DNA of 64,000 nucleotides, taken from positions 1-64,000 of the forward strand of contig NZ_JAOTJC010000007.1 of assembly GCF_025628895.1 (NCBI RefSeq), in the 5' to 3' direction. Positions 1 through 9,460 of the stretch are shown here, piece after piece. The notes beneath the pieces are model-generated. The model saw only the letters and a program-made list of their open reading frames with translations. It searched no databases and was not told where the DNA came from. The stretch comes from Alteromonas salexigens (GTDB lineage Bacteria > Pseudomonadota > Gammaproteobacteria > Enterobacterales > Alteromonadaceae). Both the position numbers and the translations under genes were made by a program. The number at the start of each line of letters is the position of its first letter. The first letter of the stretch is position 1.

Positions 1-274
1 AAGCCTTGCGGTTAGTAGTGACTCACTTGTTCGGTTGGCGTTGTTGCTTTCCCGTCGAAGTGGAGGCGCATTTTAGACAGTTATAAGTAAAGGTCAACAC
101 CTATACCCTAATTATATTGCTTCAACGCGTTCAAGTGGCTACTTTTTATTCATTGACACTTCTTTTGTAGACAATTTGAACTAAATAGGACTAGGATGGT
201 TCAAATGTTACGATATGTTAATGTGCCGACAAGGATGAGTCTCACGATTAGTACAACTATATAGGTGGCAAGTT
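1..274. other. Intergenic leader, no gene seen
   Basis: I see no convincing ORF or RNA gene here. A TTGACA hexamer at 153-158 resembles a plus-strand -35 box, but no good -10 lies at 16-19 bp from it, so the promoter of the next gene is not resolved. An AGGTGG ribosome-binding site at 263-268 serves the ATG at 275 (6 bp) or the adjacent ATG at 278 (9 bp). Confidence 0.4.
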
Positions 275-1042
275 ATGATGCGTAAAACAGGTCTGTTATT
301 CAGTCTGGCGTCGCTTTGCTTTACAGCACCAGTGTTTTCAGCTTCATCAGACACCCCAGAGTCACGGGATAAATTTCAGACCACATTTCTAAAACGCCAG
401 GTCGACCAGAACATGTCGGTAGGCAGGGCCATCCGCTCTATTGCCAGTCATTATCCGCAGGATGTGGTATCCATTGTCGATATCGCGTTAGACACCTACC
501 CCGACCAGCATCGCGAAATCATCTTTGCGGCGATTTCAGCGCAGCCCGCATCCACTGAAGAAATAGTCCAGCTGGCTATTGCGAAGGATGTGAGTTCGTG
601 TGCGGCGATTGTAAAGCTGGCGATTACGGCTGAGCCGAGCTATGTCGATTTCGTCGTGCAGGCAGCGGCCAATAGCACGCCGGAAGATCTTGACGAAATA
701 GTACGGGTTGCCGTACTCACCGAGCCGGACTCTGCAGATAGCATTGTGCAAACCCTCAGTCAGGAACATCCGAACAAGTTTGTGCAAATTATGACCACCG
801 CGCTGAATACCGTTCCGTTTGTTGGCGAGTATGTCGTAGATGCCATGCTGGCTGTGTTTCCCGATGAAGCAGATACTGTAATAGAAACGGCTGTCCGCGA
901 GTCAGCTTCAGAACGCGAGCAGGTACTTAAAATATTAAATACCGCTCAGCACGCAGGTGTACCCGACAGCAAATTACGAATGTATGCGCTGGCGGCAGGC
1001 ATTTCTGAGTCGGACTTCACTACTCATGTGGCGGGTAAGTAA
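275..1042 (+). CDS. Secreted protein made of ten 15-residue repeats, function unknown
   Basis: 255 residues. The first 23 form a signal peptide (RK, a hydrophobic stretch, then VFSA before a likely cleavage site), so the protein is probably exported. Residues 60-209 divide without gaps into ten 15-residue units. Their shared pattern is Pro at position 2, Ile/Val-Val/Ile at positions 8-9 and Ala at about position 12, for example QPASTEEIVQLAIAK and TPEDLDEIVRVAVLT. Such a unit would fit one amphipathic helix per repeat and a solenoid or helical-rod fold (inference). No catalytic motif is visible and I do not recognise a named family. Two adjacent ATGs (275, 278) are both possible starts. The gene is monocistronic and converges on ugd, with a shared terminator between them. 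Confidence 0.85.
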   Translation: MMRKTGLLFSLASLCFTAPVFSASSDTPESRDKFQTTFLKRQVDQNMSVGRAIRSIASHYPQDVVSIVDIALDTYPDQHREIIFAAISAQPASTEEIVQLAIAKDVSSCAAIVKLAITAEPSYVDFVVQAAANSTPEDLDEIVRVAVLTEPDSADSIVQTLSQEHPNKFVQIMTTALNTVPFVGEYVVDAMLAVFPDEADTVIETAVRESASEREQVLKILNTAQHAGVPDSKLRMYALAAGISESDFTTHVAGK

Positions 1043-1096
1043 CACGGGGCACATCCTGGCTGTTTACTTCTCTTATAAAATAGATGAGTTAAAAAC

Positions 1097-1122
1097 AAAA
1101 AAGCCGCGCGAGCGGCTTTTTT
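1097..1122. terminator. Bidirectional intrinsic terminator
   Basis: A GCCGC/GCGGC stem is flanked by A-runs on the left and T-runs on the right, so it can end transcription from both directions: the repeat-protein gene on the plus strand and ugd on the minus strand. Confidence 0.85.
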
Positions 1123-1145
1123 AGTATCTAGCGTATCGCTCACTT

Positions 1146-2333
1146 TTAGTCAGCGTTGAATAAATCCCGGGTATACACTTTATCCAGCACGTCGCTGATG
1201 TCGTCAGTGACACGGTTGGCAACAATCACATCCGACATCGCTTTAAATTCATTCAGGTCTTTCACTACCTGTGAGTTGAAGAATTCCTCTTCTTCTAACA
1301 CAGGCTCATAAACCACCACTTTTATTCCCTTGGCTTTGACACGCTTCATAATGCCCTGAATAGCACTGGCCCGGAAGTTGTCAGAGCCTGCCTTCATGAT
1401 AAGGCGGTAAATGCCTACTATTTTTGGTTTCTTACTGACAATGGAGTCGGCAATGAAGTCTTTACGGGTACGGTTAGCATCCACAATGGCCTGGATCATG
1501 TTATTCGGTACACTGCTATAGTTTGCTAATAGCTGCTTAGTATCTTTCGGCAGACAGTAGCCCCCATAACCAAAGCTGGGGTTGTTATAATGACCGCCGA
1601 TACGAGGGTCTAAACTCACACCTTCAATGATTTGTCTGGTGTCTAAGCCGTGAGCCTCAGCGTAGCTGTCTAGTTCATTAAAATACGCCACCCGCATAGC
1701 CAGGTAGGTATTCGCAAACAACTTGATAGCTTCAGCTTCGGTACTGTTGGTAAACAGTACGTCGATGTCTTTTTTGATTGCGCCCTGCTCCAACAATTGC
1801 GCAAAGACTTTTGCCCGCTCACTTTGCTCGCCCACAATGATACGGCTGGGGTGCAGATTGTCGTATAGCGCCTTGCCTTCGCGCAGGAACTCAGGTGAAA
1901 ATATCAGGTTGTCGGTGCCGTGGCGCTCTTTAGCGTCAGCCGTAAAGCCTACCGGCACGGTAGACTTGATCACCATTACAGCATTTGGGTTCACCGCCAT
2001 CACAGACTGAATAACGGCGTCCACACTGCCAGTATTGAAATAGTTCGTCTGCGGGTCATAGTCGGTAGGCGTGGCAATAACCACATACTCGGCATCTTTA
2101 TATGCGGCCTCTGCGTCCAGAGTCGCCGTCAGATTCAGCTCTTTTTCAGTCAGGTAAGCTGAAATCTCTTTGTCTTCAATTGGCGACTTTTTACTGTTAA
2201 GCAGCTCGACTTTTTCGGGAACCAAATCGACGGCGGTTACTTCATTGTGCTGCGCCAGAAGGACAGCGTTTGATAATCCTACATAGCCTGTGCCGGCTAC
2301 GGCTATTTTTAAGCCATTTTGAACGCTTTCCAT
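1146..2333 (-). CDS. ugd: UDP-glucose 6-dehydrogenase
   Basis: 395 residues, close to the short bacterial Ugd family (about 388). It oxidises UDP-glucose to UDP-glucuronate with two NAD+, supplying a uronic acid for surface polysaccharide. The N-terminal Rossmann motif is AGTGYVG (about residues 13-19). FSPEFLREG (about 145-153) is the family signature, and the catalytic cysteine lies in [10 protein letters not shown] (Cys260). A C-terminal UDP-binding domain follows. An AAGGAG ribosome-binding site sits about 10 bp before the ATG at 2333. A terminator-like hairpin separates it from rmlB, so it may have its own promoter or depend on read-through. It is the last gene of the glycan locus in this direction. 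Confidence 0.96.
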   Translation of the reverse strand: MESVQNGLKIAVAGTGYVGLSNAVLLAQHNEVTAVDLVPEKVELLNSKKSPIEDKEISAYLTEKELNLTATLDAEAAYKDAEYVVIATPTDYDPQTNYFNTGSVDAVIQSVMAVNPNAVMVIKSTVPVGFTADAKERHGTDNLIFSPEFLREGKALYDNLHPSRIIVGEQSERAKVFAQLLEQGAIKKDIDVLFTNSTEAEAIKLFANTYLAMRVAYFNELDSYAEAHGLDTRQIIEGVSLDPRIGGHYNNPSFGYGGYCLPKDTKQLLANYSSVPNNMIQAIVDANRTRKDFIADSIVSKKPKIVGIYRLIMKAGSDNFRASAIQGIMKRVKAKGIKVVVYEPVLEEEEFFNSQVVKDLNEFKAMSDVIVANRVTDDISDVLDKVYTRDLFNAD

Positions 2334-2411
2334 ACCTGCGTAACTCCTTCATATACACACTAAGTTTTTCTACTGCTATTAAAGCAGGAACGATTTCTTT
2401 GATAAAGCAAT

Positions 2412-2439
2412 AAAAAAGCCAGCTGGACATGCTGGCTTC
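2412..2439 (-). terminator. Intrinsic terminator between rmlB and ugd
   Basis: Read on the minus strand, AAGCCAGC and GCTGGCTT form the stem of a hairpin followed by a T-run. It lies just past the rmlB stop, so it probably ends or attenuates the rml transcript before ugd. Confidence 0.8.
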
Positions 2440-2461
2440 GTTAATTTATAACATTTTTTAA

Positions 2462-3544
2462 CTAGGAACCGGCGCCCAGACGCTCGCCCTGATAACTGCC
2501 ATCCAGGACCGCTTTCCACCAGGCTTCGTTATTCAAATACCATTCAACAGTTTTACGAATGCCGCTTTCAAAGGTTTCCTGTGGGGTCCAGCCAAGTTCT
2601 CGCTGTATCTTTGAAGCATCAATGGCATAACGCATATCGTGGCCGGGACGATCCTGTACATACGTGATTTGCTCAGCATACTTCGCATTTTTAGGCTTCA
2701 CATCATCCAGAATGGAGCAGATTGTTTCTACAACCTCGATATTCTGTTTTTCGTTATGCCCGCCTATATTGTAGGTCTCACCGATCTTGCCTTCCAGCGC
2801 AACTAGTACCAGCGCACGTGCGTGATCTTCCACATACAGCCAGTCGCGAATTTGGTTCCCTTTGCCATACACTGGCAAGGGCTTCCCTGCCAGCGCGTTT
2901 AAAATAACCAGCGGGATCAGCTTCTCAGGGAAATGATATGGACCGTAGTTGTTTGAACAGTTAGTTACCAGGGTAGGTAGCTTATAGGTACGCAGCCACG
3001 AGCGCACAAGCTGATCAGATGACGCTTTGCTCGCAGAATACGGCGAGCTGGGCGCATAAGGGGTAGTTTCTGTGAATAAGGGCAGCTCGGTATCAGCTTC
3101 CACTTCGTCTGGATGTGGCAAATCACCATATACCTCATCGGTGGAGATATGATGAAACTTAAAGCCGGCTTTCTTTTCCTCTGCCAGCTTTGACCAGTAC
3201 GCGCGTGCTTGTTCAAGCAACGTGTAGGTGCCCACGACATTAGTCTGAATAAATTCGCCCGGCCCATCAATAGAACGGTCTACATGGGATTCCGCCGCCA
3301 GGTGCATAATAATGTCCGGCTGGTAGGCTTCTAACACTCGTCCAATATTTCCGGCGTCACAAATATCTACCTGCTCGAAGTGATATCTGTCGCTATTATC
3401 CACTGACGTAAGTGATTCCAGGTTACCTGCGTAGGTAAGCTTATCGACATTTACTACGGTGTGGTCCGTGTCATTAATCAGGTGCCGGACTACTGCCGAG
3501 CCGATAAACCCGGCGCCGCCGGTAACTACAATAGTTTTGCTCAT
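2462..3544 (-). CDS. rmlB: dTDP-glucose 4,6-dehydratase
   Basis: 360 residues, the normal length. It is the second step of dTDP-L-rhamnose synthesis, converting dTDP-glucose to dTDP-4-keto-6-deoxyglucose with bound NAD+. The extended SDR fold is shown by GGAGFIG (residues 9-15), the catalytic Thr-Asp-Glu in STDEVYG (Thr135, Asp136, Glu137) and the YSASK motif (Tyr169, Lys173). It lies 11 bp after rmlD in the gene order rmlA-rmlC-rmlD-rmlB, so all four steps of the pathway are in one unit. Confidence 0.97.
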   Translation of the reverse strand: MSKTIVVTGGAGFIGSAVVRHLINDTDHTVVNVDKLTYAGNLESLTSVDNSDRYHFEQVDICDAGNIGRVLEAYQPDIIMHLAAESHVDRSIDGPGEFIQTNVVGTYTLLEQARAYWSKLAEEKKAGFKFHHISTDEVYGDLPHPDEVEADTELPLFTETTPYAPSSPYSASKASSDQLVRSWLRTYKLPTLVTNCSNNYGPYHFPEKLIPLVILNALAGKPLPVYGKGNQIRDWLYVEDHARALVLVALEGKIGETYNIGGHNEKQNIEVVETICSILDDVKPKNAKYAEQITYVQDRPGHDMRYAIDASKIQRELGWTPQETFESGIRKTVEWYLNNEAWWKAVLDGSYQGERLGAGS

Positions 3545-3555
3545 ATGGCTAATTC

Positions 3556-4410
3556 TTACTTTAATTCGTTCATCATCGCTGACAACTGCTGTCGCCAGTG
3601 CGTTAGCGTTGCATCACTAAACGTTTTCCGCGTTAATGTTTTATCCAGCACGCTGTAATGCGGCCGCTTGGCCGGCGTGGGATAATCTTCAGTAGGGATA
3701 GGTGCAACGGGAATCGCAGTATCCAGTAAGCCTGTTTCACGGCCTAACTGTTGAATCGCGAGTGCGAAATCATACCAGCTACAAACGCCTTCATCTGACC
3801 AGTGGTACACACCAGTGATTTTCTTATCAACCGCCTCAAGACACGCTTCCGCCAGTCCTTTAGCCCAGGTGGGCGAGCCAATCTGATCATCTATAATAGT
3901 CAGTGCTGGCTTTTCCGCCATCAGGCGAAGCATGGTTTTTACAAAGTTATTACCATGGGCTGAATATACCCAGGAGGTGCGAATGATCGTACTTCTATCA
4001 GGCAATATCGCCTGGAGTGCTTGCTCACCTTCTGCTTTGGTTTTTCCATAAACGCCTTGAGGTTCAATTTTGTCATCAACGGCATAAGGTGCGCCTTTTT
4101 CCCCGTCGAATACGTAATCGGTAGAGCAATGCACCAATTGAAGCTGCTTCTCCCGGCAATATTCTGCTAAGTTTTTTACCGCGGTAACGTTTAGCGCTCG
4201 CGCTGCTTCTTCATCAGACTCGGCTTTATCCACAGCAGTATATGCTGAGGCATTAATAACTGCGGTAATCTCACGCGCCTCCAGCTTTTCCTGTATGGCT
4301 GATTTATCGCTAAGGTCAATATCCTCTCTGCCTAAGCAAATACATCTGTCTGAAGCTAAGCGTTTAAGTTCCCAGGCTAACTGCCCATTTTTTCCAATAA
4401 CTGCAATCAT
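3556..4410 (-). CDS. rmlD: dTDP-4-dehydrorhamnose reductase
   Basis: 284 residues. It catalyses the last step of dTDP-L-rhamnose synthesis, the NAD(P)H-dependent reduction of dTDP-4-keto-L-rhamnose. It shows the RmlD nucleotide-binding motif GKNGQL (residues 6-11), CSTDYVFDG (about 95-103) and the catalytic YGKTK (Tyr121, Lys125). It starts 9 bp after rmlC ends and stops 11 bp before rmlB starts, consistent with coupled translation in one operon. Confidence 0.96.
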   Translation of the reverse strand: MIAVIGKNGQLAWELKRLASDRCICLGREDIDLSDKSAIQEKLEAREITAVINASAYTAVDKAESDEEAARALNVTAVKNLAEYCREKQLQLVHCSTDYVFDGEKGAPYAVDDKIEPQGVYGKTKAEGEQALQAILPDRSTIIRTSWVYSAHGNNFVKTMLRLMAEKPALTIIDDQIGSPTWAKGLAEACLEAVDKKITGVYHWSDEGVCSWYDFALAIQQLGRETGLLDTAIPVAPIPTEDYPTPAKRPHYSVLDKTLTRKTFSDATLTHWRQQLSAMMNELK

Positions 4411-4419
4411 AATAGCTGC

Positions 4420-4965
4420 TTAAAACGTAGGGGCATCAACGAAGGCTAAGCCGTCTTCATCTTTTGCAGACAATGAGGGAGTCTTGCCATCGACCAGTGG
4501 CCAGTCTATGTTCAGTGAAGGGTCGTCATACTTTACTGAAATTTCAGACTGCGGGTGATAGTAGTCAGTGCATTTATACACAAATTCCGCAGAGTCACTG
4601 GTGACGTAGAAACCGTGGGCAAATCCAGCGGGCACCCATAGCTGGCGCTTATTATCTGCAGAAAGCAGTACACCCACCCATTGTCCGAAGGTAGCTGAGT
4701 CTCTGCGCATATCCACCGCAACGTCATATACTTCGCCACTCACAACACGCACTAATTTACCTTGAGTATGTTCAAGCTGATAGTGCAAGCCGCGGAGAAT
4801 TCCCTGGGAAGATTTAGAGTGGTTATCCTGAACGAACTCCACATCAGCGCACTCTTTTTTAAACCAGTCAGTTCGGAAGGTCTCCATAAAGAAACCACGC
4901 TCGTCGCCGAAAACTTTAGGCTCGATAATTTTGACATCTGGGATATCAGTTTTTACTACTTGCAT
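4420..4965 (-). CDS. rmlC: dTDP-4-dehydrorhamnose 3,5-epimerase
   Basis: 181 residues, standard for RmlC. It performs the double epimerisation at C3 and C5 that gives the L-configuration of rhamnose. The cupin core has the catalytic His61 in LRGLHYQ and Lys70 in QGKLVRV. The family signature WVPAGFAHGF and an acidic residue in SAKDEDG (about Asp169) are also present. It lies between rmlA (62 bp) and rmlD (9 bp). Confidence 0.96.
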   Translation of the reverse strand: MQVVKTDIPDVKIIEPKVFGDERGFFMETFRTDWFKKECADVEFVQDNHSKSSQGILRGLHYQLEHTQGKLVRVVSGEVYDVAVDMRRDSATFGQWVGVLLSADNKRQLWVPAGFAHGFYVTSDSAEFVYKCTDYYHPQSEISVKYDDPSLNIDWPLVDGKTPSLSAKDEDGLAFVDAPTF

Positions 4966-5027
4966 TGCTTTTCTTTATTCCGAATAGTCTTAAATTCAGG
5001 CTTGCGATAAGTACACCGGCAAACTGG

Positions 5028-5909
5028 TTATTGCTTTACCCGGTCGTGGATAACCTGCAGCAGGTAGTCGCCATAGCCGCTCTTTTTCAATGGCGCAGCC
5101 AGCTTTTCAAGTTGAGCAGCATCAATGAACCCCATACGGAAAGCAACTTCCTCTGGACAACACACTTTCAACCCCTGGCGCTTTTCGATAGCCGCCACAA
5201 AATTTGCGGCATCCAGCAGGCTGTCCAACGTGCCCGTGTCCAGCCAGGCTGAGCCTCGCCCCATTAGCTCTACTTTCAGGCTACCATCCTGTAAGTAGAG
5301 ATTATTGAGGTCAGTAATTTCAAGCTCGCCTCGGTGAGACGGCTTCACTTCTTTGGCGAAATCTACCACACGGTTGTCGTAATAGTATAAGCCGGTTACC
5401 GCATAGTTTGACTTCGGTGCAGGGGGTTTTTCTTCAATAGACAATGCATTCCAGTTTTCATCGAAGTCTACTACCCCATATCGCTCCGGATCCTTTACGT
5501 GATAACCGAACACTGTAGCCCCATGTTCTTGCTTAAAGGCACTTTGCAGTGACATCTTTAAGTCGTGCCCATAGTAAATGTTATCACCCAGCACCAGCGT
5601 ACAGCTGTCGTTGCCAATAAATTGCTCGCCAATTAAAAATGCCTGCGCTAAACCATCAGGTGAATCCTGCACGGCGTACTGAATATTCAGACCCAGCGAT
5701 TCACCATCGCCAATAAGCTCTATAAACCTTGACTGTTCAGCAGGGGTGGTAATAATTAGAATATCGCGGATACCTGACATCATTAATGTTGTCAGCGGAT
5801 AAAATATCATTGGTTTATCGTAAACGGGCATGAGCTGCTTACTTACCACTTTGGTAAGTGGATGGAGACGGGTGCCCGATCCGCCCGCCAGGATGATTCC
5901 TTTTCTCAT
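5028..5909 (-). CDS. rmlA: Glucose-1-phosphate thymidylyltransferase
   Basis: 293 residues. It starts the rhamnose pathway by joining glucose-1-phosphate and dTTP into dTDP-glucose. The nucleotidyltransferase signature GGSGTRLHP lies at residues 9-17, followed by [11 protein letters not shown] and the metal-binding LGDNIYYG. It is the first rml gene in transcription order and follows the sulfotransferase gene by 28 bp, so the rhamnose genes probably continue the upstream transferase operon. Confidence 0.97.
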   Translation of the reverse strand: MRKGIILAGGSGTRLHPLTKVVSKQLMPVYDKPMIFYPLTTLMMSGIRDILIITTPAEQSRFIELIGDGESLGLNIQYAVQDSPDGLAQAFLIGEQFIGNDSCTLVLGDNIYYGHDLKMSLQSAFKQEHGATVFGYHVKDPERYGVVDFDENWNALSIEEKPPAPKSNYAVTGLYYYDNRVVDFAKEVKPSHRGELEITDLNNLYLQDGSLKVELMGRGSAWLDTGTLDSLLDAANFVAAIEKRQGLKVCCPEEVAFRMGFIDAAQLEKLAAPLKKSGYGDYLLQVIHDRVKQ

Positions 5910-5937
5910 TTCTCGTACCCTTTTCTACTGACAAGCA

Positions 5938-6678
5938 TTATGCGTCAAATTTTTGCTTAGCTAACTCGTATAATGCGAGGTCGTCTGCATTGTTTTCAAG
6001 TAGAAACTCATATGCGTCTTCACCAATTTCATCACGGATTTCAGCAAGCTTCTCATCGATGGATTTTCTGGTATCCCGACTGACGTTATGTTCTTTCGGT
6101 GCAATCGTAATATCCTTGAAGCCTTCCTCACGCAACCACGTTTCCAATTTGCGTAATGAATCGTCAAAAGCTTCGACAATTCCGACAAATGGCAGATGTT
6201 CAACAGCAAGCTTTGCTCTCGTAAGTTCATCACCGTGTTGGGGACCACACATGTATGCAAACCGATCGGTATGAAAGTTTTTACACTGCCTGTCGTAACC
6301 CAGTGCTATACGCGTCTCAATGTATCCCTTGAGAGACGTATTTCTAGCTAACACTGCACCAAATCCATCGCCGCCTTGCTTCTTTTCAAATGAATACGCG
6401 GAAGCAATTCGATCTATAGGGTGACGTATAAAGATGACGGGCAACAATTCCATTTCATCTACTCTGGGCACAGGTAATAATGCCGTATGGGAAGAAAAGC
6501 ACTGAGCCTGCGTGTTACTACGCACCCAGTCTTTTACAAGTTCCCGGTTTTTACCCGGATGGGCCGGAAACTCTTCGGTGACCCACTCGACGCCTTCTTC
6601 AAAGTTTTCTTTAAGTGAAGCGTCAAGCGATGTCCCGGCATTTTTAAAAAGGTGGTAATGGAAAATTGCTTTTTTCAT
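5938..6678 (-). CDS. Sulfotransferase family protein
   Basis: 246 residues from the ATG at 6678. A longer frame from a TTG at 6708 exists, but it directly abuts the upstream stop and adds only a short non-conserved lead. A PAPS-binding P-loop-like motif LFKNAGTS lies at residues 10-17. The 3'-phosphate-binding strand-helix FIRHPIDRIASAYS begins at about residue 83. Both are hallmarks of the carbohydrate sulfotransferase fold (Sulfotransfer_2-like). It probably moves sulfate from PAPS to a hydroxyl of the locus glycan; the acceptor cannot be read from the sequence. It sits between a double glycosyltransferase and rmlA. Confidence 0.8.
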   Translation of the reverse strand: MKKAIFHYHLFKNAGTSLDASLKENFEEGVEWVTEEFPAHPGKNRELVKDWVRSNTQAQCFSSHTALLPVPRVDEMELLPVIFIRHPIDRIASAYSFEKKQGGDGFGAVLARNTSLKGYIETRIALGYDRQCKNFHTDRFAYMCGPQHGDELTRAKLAVEHLPFVGIVEAFDDSLRKLETWLREEGFKDITIAPKEHNVSRDTRKSIDEKLAEIRDEIGEDAYEFLLENNADDLALYELAKQKFDA

Positions 6679-6710
6679 AAATCTCAAATTCTGTTTCGAA
6701 CAATCCAACT

Positions 6711-9452
6711 TTATTGAGTGGTGTACAAGCCAACGCTCGCAAAGATCTCTTTAAACACTTTTTTGCCATGCTCAAATGAGTAACGTTCTGATACCAACGA
6801 CATCGCGTTAGATGAATATTGTACCCACTTCTCTTCGTTGTCATATAATTCTTGAATTGCGGTGACCCACTCATGTGAACTTTCTGCAATTTGTGTACTG
6901 ATACCGCTAGCCAGACCGGTACCTTCAGCTGCCACTTCGGTCAATACAGAGGGTAACCCATAAGCCATCGATTCCAGCACTTTACCTTTAATACCTGCAC
7001 CTGATAGCAGTGGCGCAACAAACACCTTATGTTTATGGAATACGTCGTCTAAGCTTTCCGCGAAGCCCACCATTTTAATGTTGTCACATTCATAATTTTT
7101 AAATTTGGCAGGCATCTTACTACCATACACATACAACACGATATCGGGTCGTTCTGCGTGGAGGGCTGGCATAATTTCTTTAACAAGATACTCTACCGAT
7201 TCAACGTTGGGGAGATGGTTGAAGCCTCCCAAAAAGGCAATCCCCTCTCTCGCATAAAAATCGGGACCAGGGACTTTTTCTTCCAAGACCCAGGGTGTGA
7301 TGTGCATATTATGCTGCTCAAGCGTATGCGACTGGATCACCGCATGCTCCGTTGAATTATACGTAAGGATAGCGTCTGCTTTTCTGCACACATCCAGCTC
7401 ACGTTCTTGTGTAACCAAAGCGGCTTCTATTGCGTCACTGTCGTTACTTCGCAATGCGGCACGGATTTCACGCAGAAAATGTAAGTCAGCGTTATTAAAC
7501 AGCACCGGCTTACCACTCTCTTTAATGACATCTATATATTTTTCCGCCACTGTATAGCGGGTAATATAGACCGCATCCATTTCCGGCAGTCTTCTTTCCA
7601 ACACATCAAACAACGAAGTGTAGAACGGTGCTGCAAGCACTTCCACGCCCATGCGCTGAAGGTTCTTGGTAAATTTGCCCATGTACGCCAGGTTATCGGG
7701 AACGAACGTCACCTTGAAACCCAATGCCTGCATTAATTCAATTTCTTTAACTGCAGCATAGCTTCCCGCGTCGTTATTCGGCATAGGGACGGCGTAATCA
7801 ATTACCAAAACCCGTTGATCTACATTGTTATCCTTTTCTTGGTGTAAGCGTTCTGCTGATGGTTTGCTCTTGGCTTTAAACGCGCTAAACCACTTCTTTC
7901 TGAACGTGGCTTCGTTTACCTTCTGGTAGCGCTTTAACCCCACGGTAGTGTCAGTACCATGACTTTTGCCTTCCAAATGGATCACCACTGAATGAGGTAC
8001 GTACATGGTTCGGTACCCAGCCTCTCTTACTTTGAAAGCAAGATCAGCATCTTCATAGTAGCAAGGGGCAAACTCATCGCTGAAGCCACCCACTTCTTCC
8101 CATACGTTTTTGCGAATACACATTGCTGCACCGGTGACGTAGTCTACGTCACGGGCATAGTTCCACTCAGGCGCCCATGGGTTACTATTTCTGCCTACAT
8201 TCCACGGCTCACCGTTGCCCCAGATGAGGCCACCGGCTTCCTGCAACGAACCGTTTTCGTTGATTAGTTTCGATCCCGTTAATACTACCTGGTCGTCTTT
8301 TTCGTGCTGGAGAACAAGCTCGTCTATCCAACCGGAGGTAACCTCTGTGTCATTATTTAAAAATACGAGGTACTTACCCTTCGCTATTTTAGCAGCCTGA
8401 TTACAACTTCTTAGGAAACGAAGATTTTCTTCGTTCCGGGAGATAACCAGGTTCTCTATAAGGTCTTCAGCTCTACTGGTTACATCTTCTGAACAATCAT
8501 CGGCTAAAATAACTTCGTAACTGGTTTTATTAAAAGACAATGCAATAGAAGCTATGCAGCGGTACGTGAGTGCGAACTTATTGTAGGCGGGCACCACGAT
8601 AGATACCTTAGGGTTTTCTACCTTAGGCAGTGCAAAAGCCGAAAATGAGGTCATGTCTTCGTGAGCATTTACAACGGCATTATGCACTACGTGTAAATTT
8701 CTAATTTCATCGACCTCACCACTTTTTGCGAGCGCTTCCATCTGTAGCTTTAGCGACTCATAGCGATAACCGGCATGACCCGGCTTGCCTAACAATTCTG
8801 GTTCTGATGCGCTGTGCGCTAAAAACTGCACTGGTGTTAGGATGGGCGATGATTGTATGTAATCGACACCGGCGTTTGTTGACGCACCTATTACGCTTAT
8901 GACAATTTTCTGCTTACTGTCGGTCAGTAGATCTTCGGGTAACCAGATATAATCAAAAAATTCCGTATGCTCGCTTTCAATGGCCTTTTCACAAAACACG
9001 CCTTGTTCGGAAGCAAACCGAATTACCTGAGAACCAATTTCGGTGGCCGAGGTTAAGCGATAACTGAGTTTGTTACCTTCCACATTGATGATATCCGCAT
9101 GAAAATGCTGACCAAGCTTAGGAAGAGTAAATTCGTTAGTAGGAATTTTTTCATTAGAACTGGCCACTCTAATCTCTACAGAAGTTCCAGGGGTGAGTTT
9201 ATCTTCGTCAATCTCTACAGAAAACGCGTGATAGCCCGCGTTGATCCCATGTTCTTCCAGATCAGCCCGAAATTCGTTTGCTAAGCCTTTACCTAACAAT
9301 TCGCCTTCGCTTGTATAGATACAAACTTCCAACGGCGCTTCATCCTCCAATAATGCCGCCCAGCCTGTAAGTTTTCCGGCCTCCAGCCCATCAATTGAAC
9401 CTGCGAGTTTCTTTCCTTTGGAGGCAAGCCGATTCTTTCCTGCTTTAAACAT
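6711..9452 (-). CDS. Bifunctional glycosyltransferase (GWA domain, GT2, GT4-like)
   Basis: 913 residues from the ATG at 9452. This start has AGGA about 8 bp upstream and begins 8 bp after the upstream stop; a longer frame to 9515 would overlap that gene. There are three parts. Residues about 15-85 are a small accessory domain (SIDGLEAGKLTGWAA, FRADLEEHGI, YHAF). Residues about 285-530 are a GT2 domain (VSIVVPAYN, ADDCSED, LNNDTEV, YYEDADLAFKV). The C-terminal 350 residues are a GT4/GT1-type GT-B domain (FLGGFNHLPN, APLLSGAGIKGK, ESMAYGLP). Such fusions usually add two sugars in sequence to a growing glycan in the cytoplasm. Donors are unknown; dTDP-rhamnose and GDP-fucose are made nearby. Confidence 0.88.
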   Translation of the reverse strand: MFKAGKNRLASKGKKLAGSIDGLEAGKLTGWAALLEDEAPLEVCIYTSEGELLGKGLANEFRADLEEHGINAGYHAFSVEIDEDKLTPGTSVEIRVASSNEKIPTNEFTLPKLGQHFHADIINVEGNKLSYRLTSATEIGSQVIRFASEQGVFCEKAIESEHTEFFDYIWLPEDLLTDSKQKIVISVIGASTNAGVDYIQSSPILTPVQFLAHSASEPELLGKPGHAGYRYESLKLQMEALAKSGEVDEIRNLHVVHNAVVNAHEDMTSFSAFALPKVENPKVSIVVPAYNKFALTYRCIASIALSFNKTSYEVILADDCSEDVTSRAEDLIENLVISRNEENLRFLRSCNQAAKIAKGKYLVFLNNDTEVTSGWIDELVLQHEKDDQVVLTGSKLINENGSLQEAGGLIWGNGEPWNVGRNSNPWAPEWNYARDVDYVTGAAMCIRKNVWEEVGGFSDEFAPCYYEDADLAFKVREAGYRTMYVPHSVVIHLEGKSHGTDTTVGLKRYQKVNEATFRKKWFSAFKAKSKPSAERLHQEKDNNVDQRVLVIDYAVPMPNNDAGSYAAVKEIELMQALGFKVTFVPDNLAYMGKFTKNLQRMGVEVLAAPFYTSLFDVLERRLPEMDAVYITRYTVAEKYIDVIKESGKPVLFNNADLHFLREIRAALRSNDSDAIEAALVTQERELDVCRKADAILTYNSTEHAVIQSHTLEQHNMHITPWVLEEKVPGPDFYAREGIAFLGGFNHLPNVESVEYLVKEIMPALHAERPDIVLYVYGSKMPAKFKNYECDNIKMVGFAESLDDVFHKHKVFVAPLLSGAGIKGKVLESMAYGLPSVLTEVAAEGTGLASGISTQIAESSHEWVTAIQELYDNEEKWVQYSSNAMSLVSERYSFEHGKKVFKEIFASVGLYTTQ

Positions 9453-9460
9453 GGTATTTC

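Noticed and set aside
153..187. TTGACA promoter for the repeat-protein gene
   Set aside because: The nearest -10-like sequence is about 23 bp away, outside the functional range.
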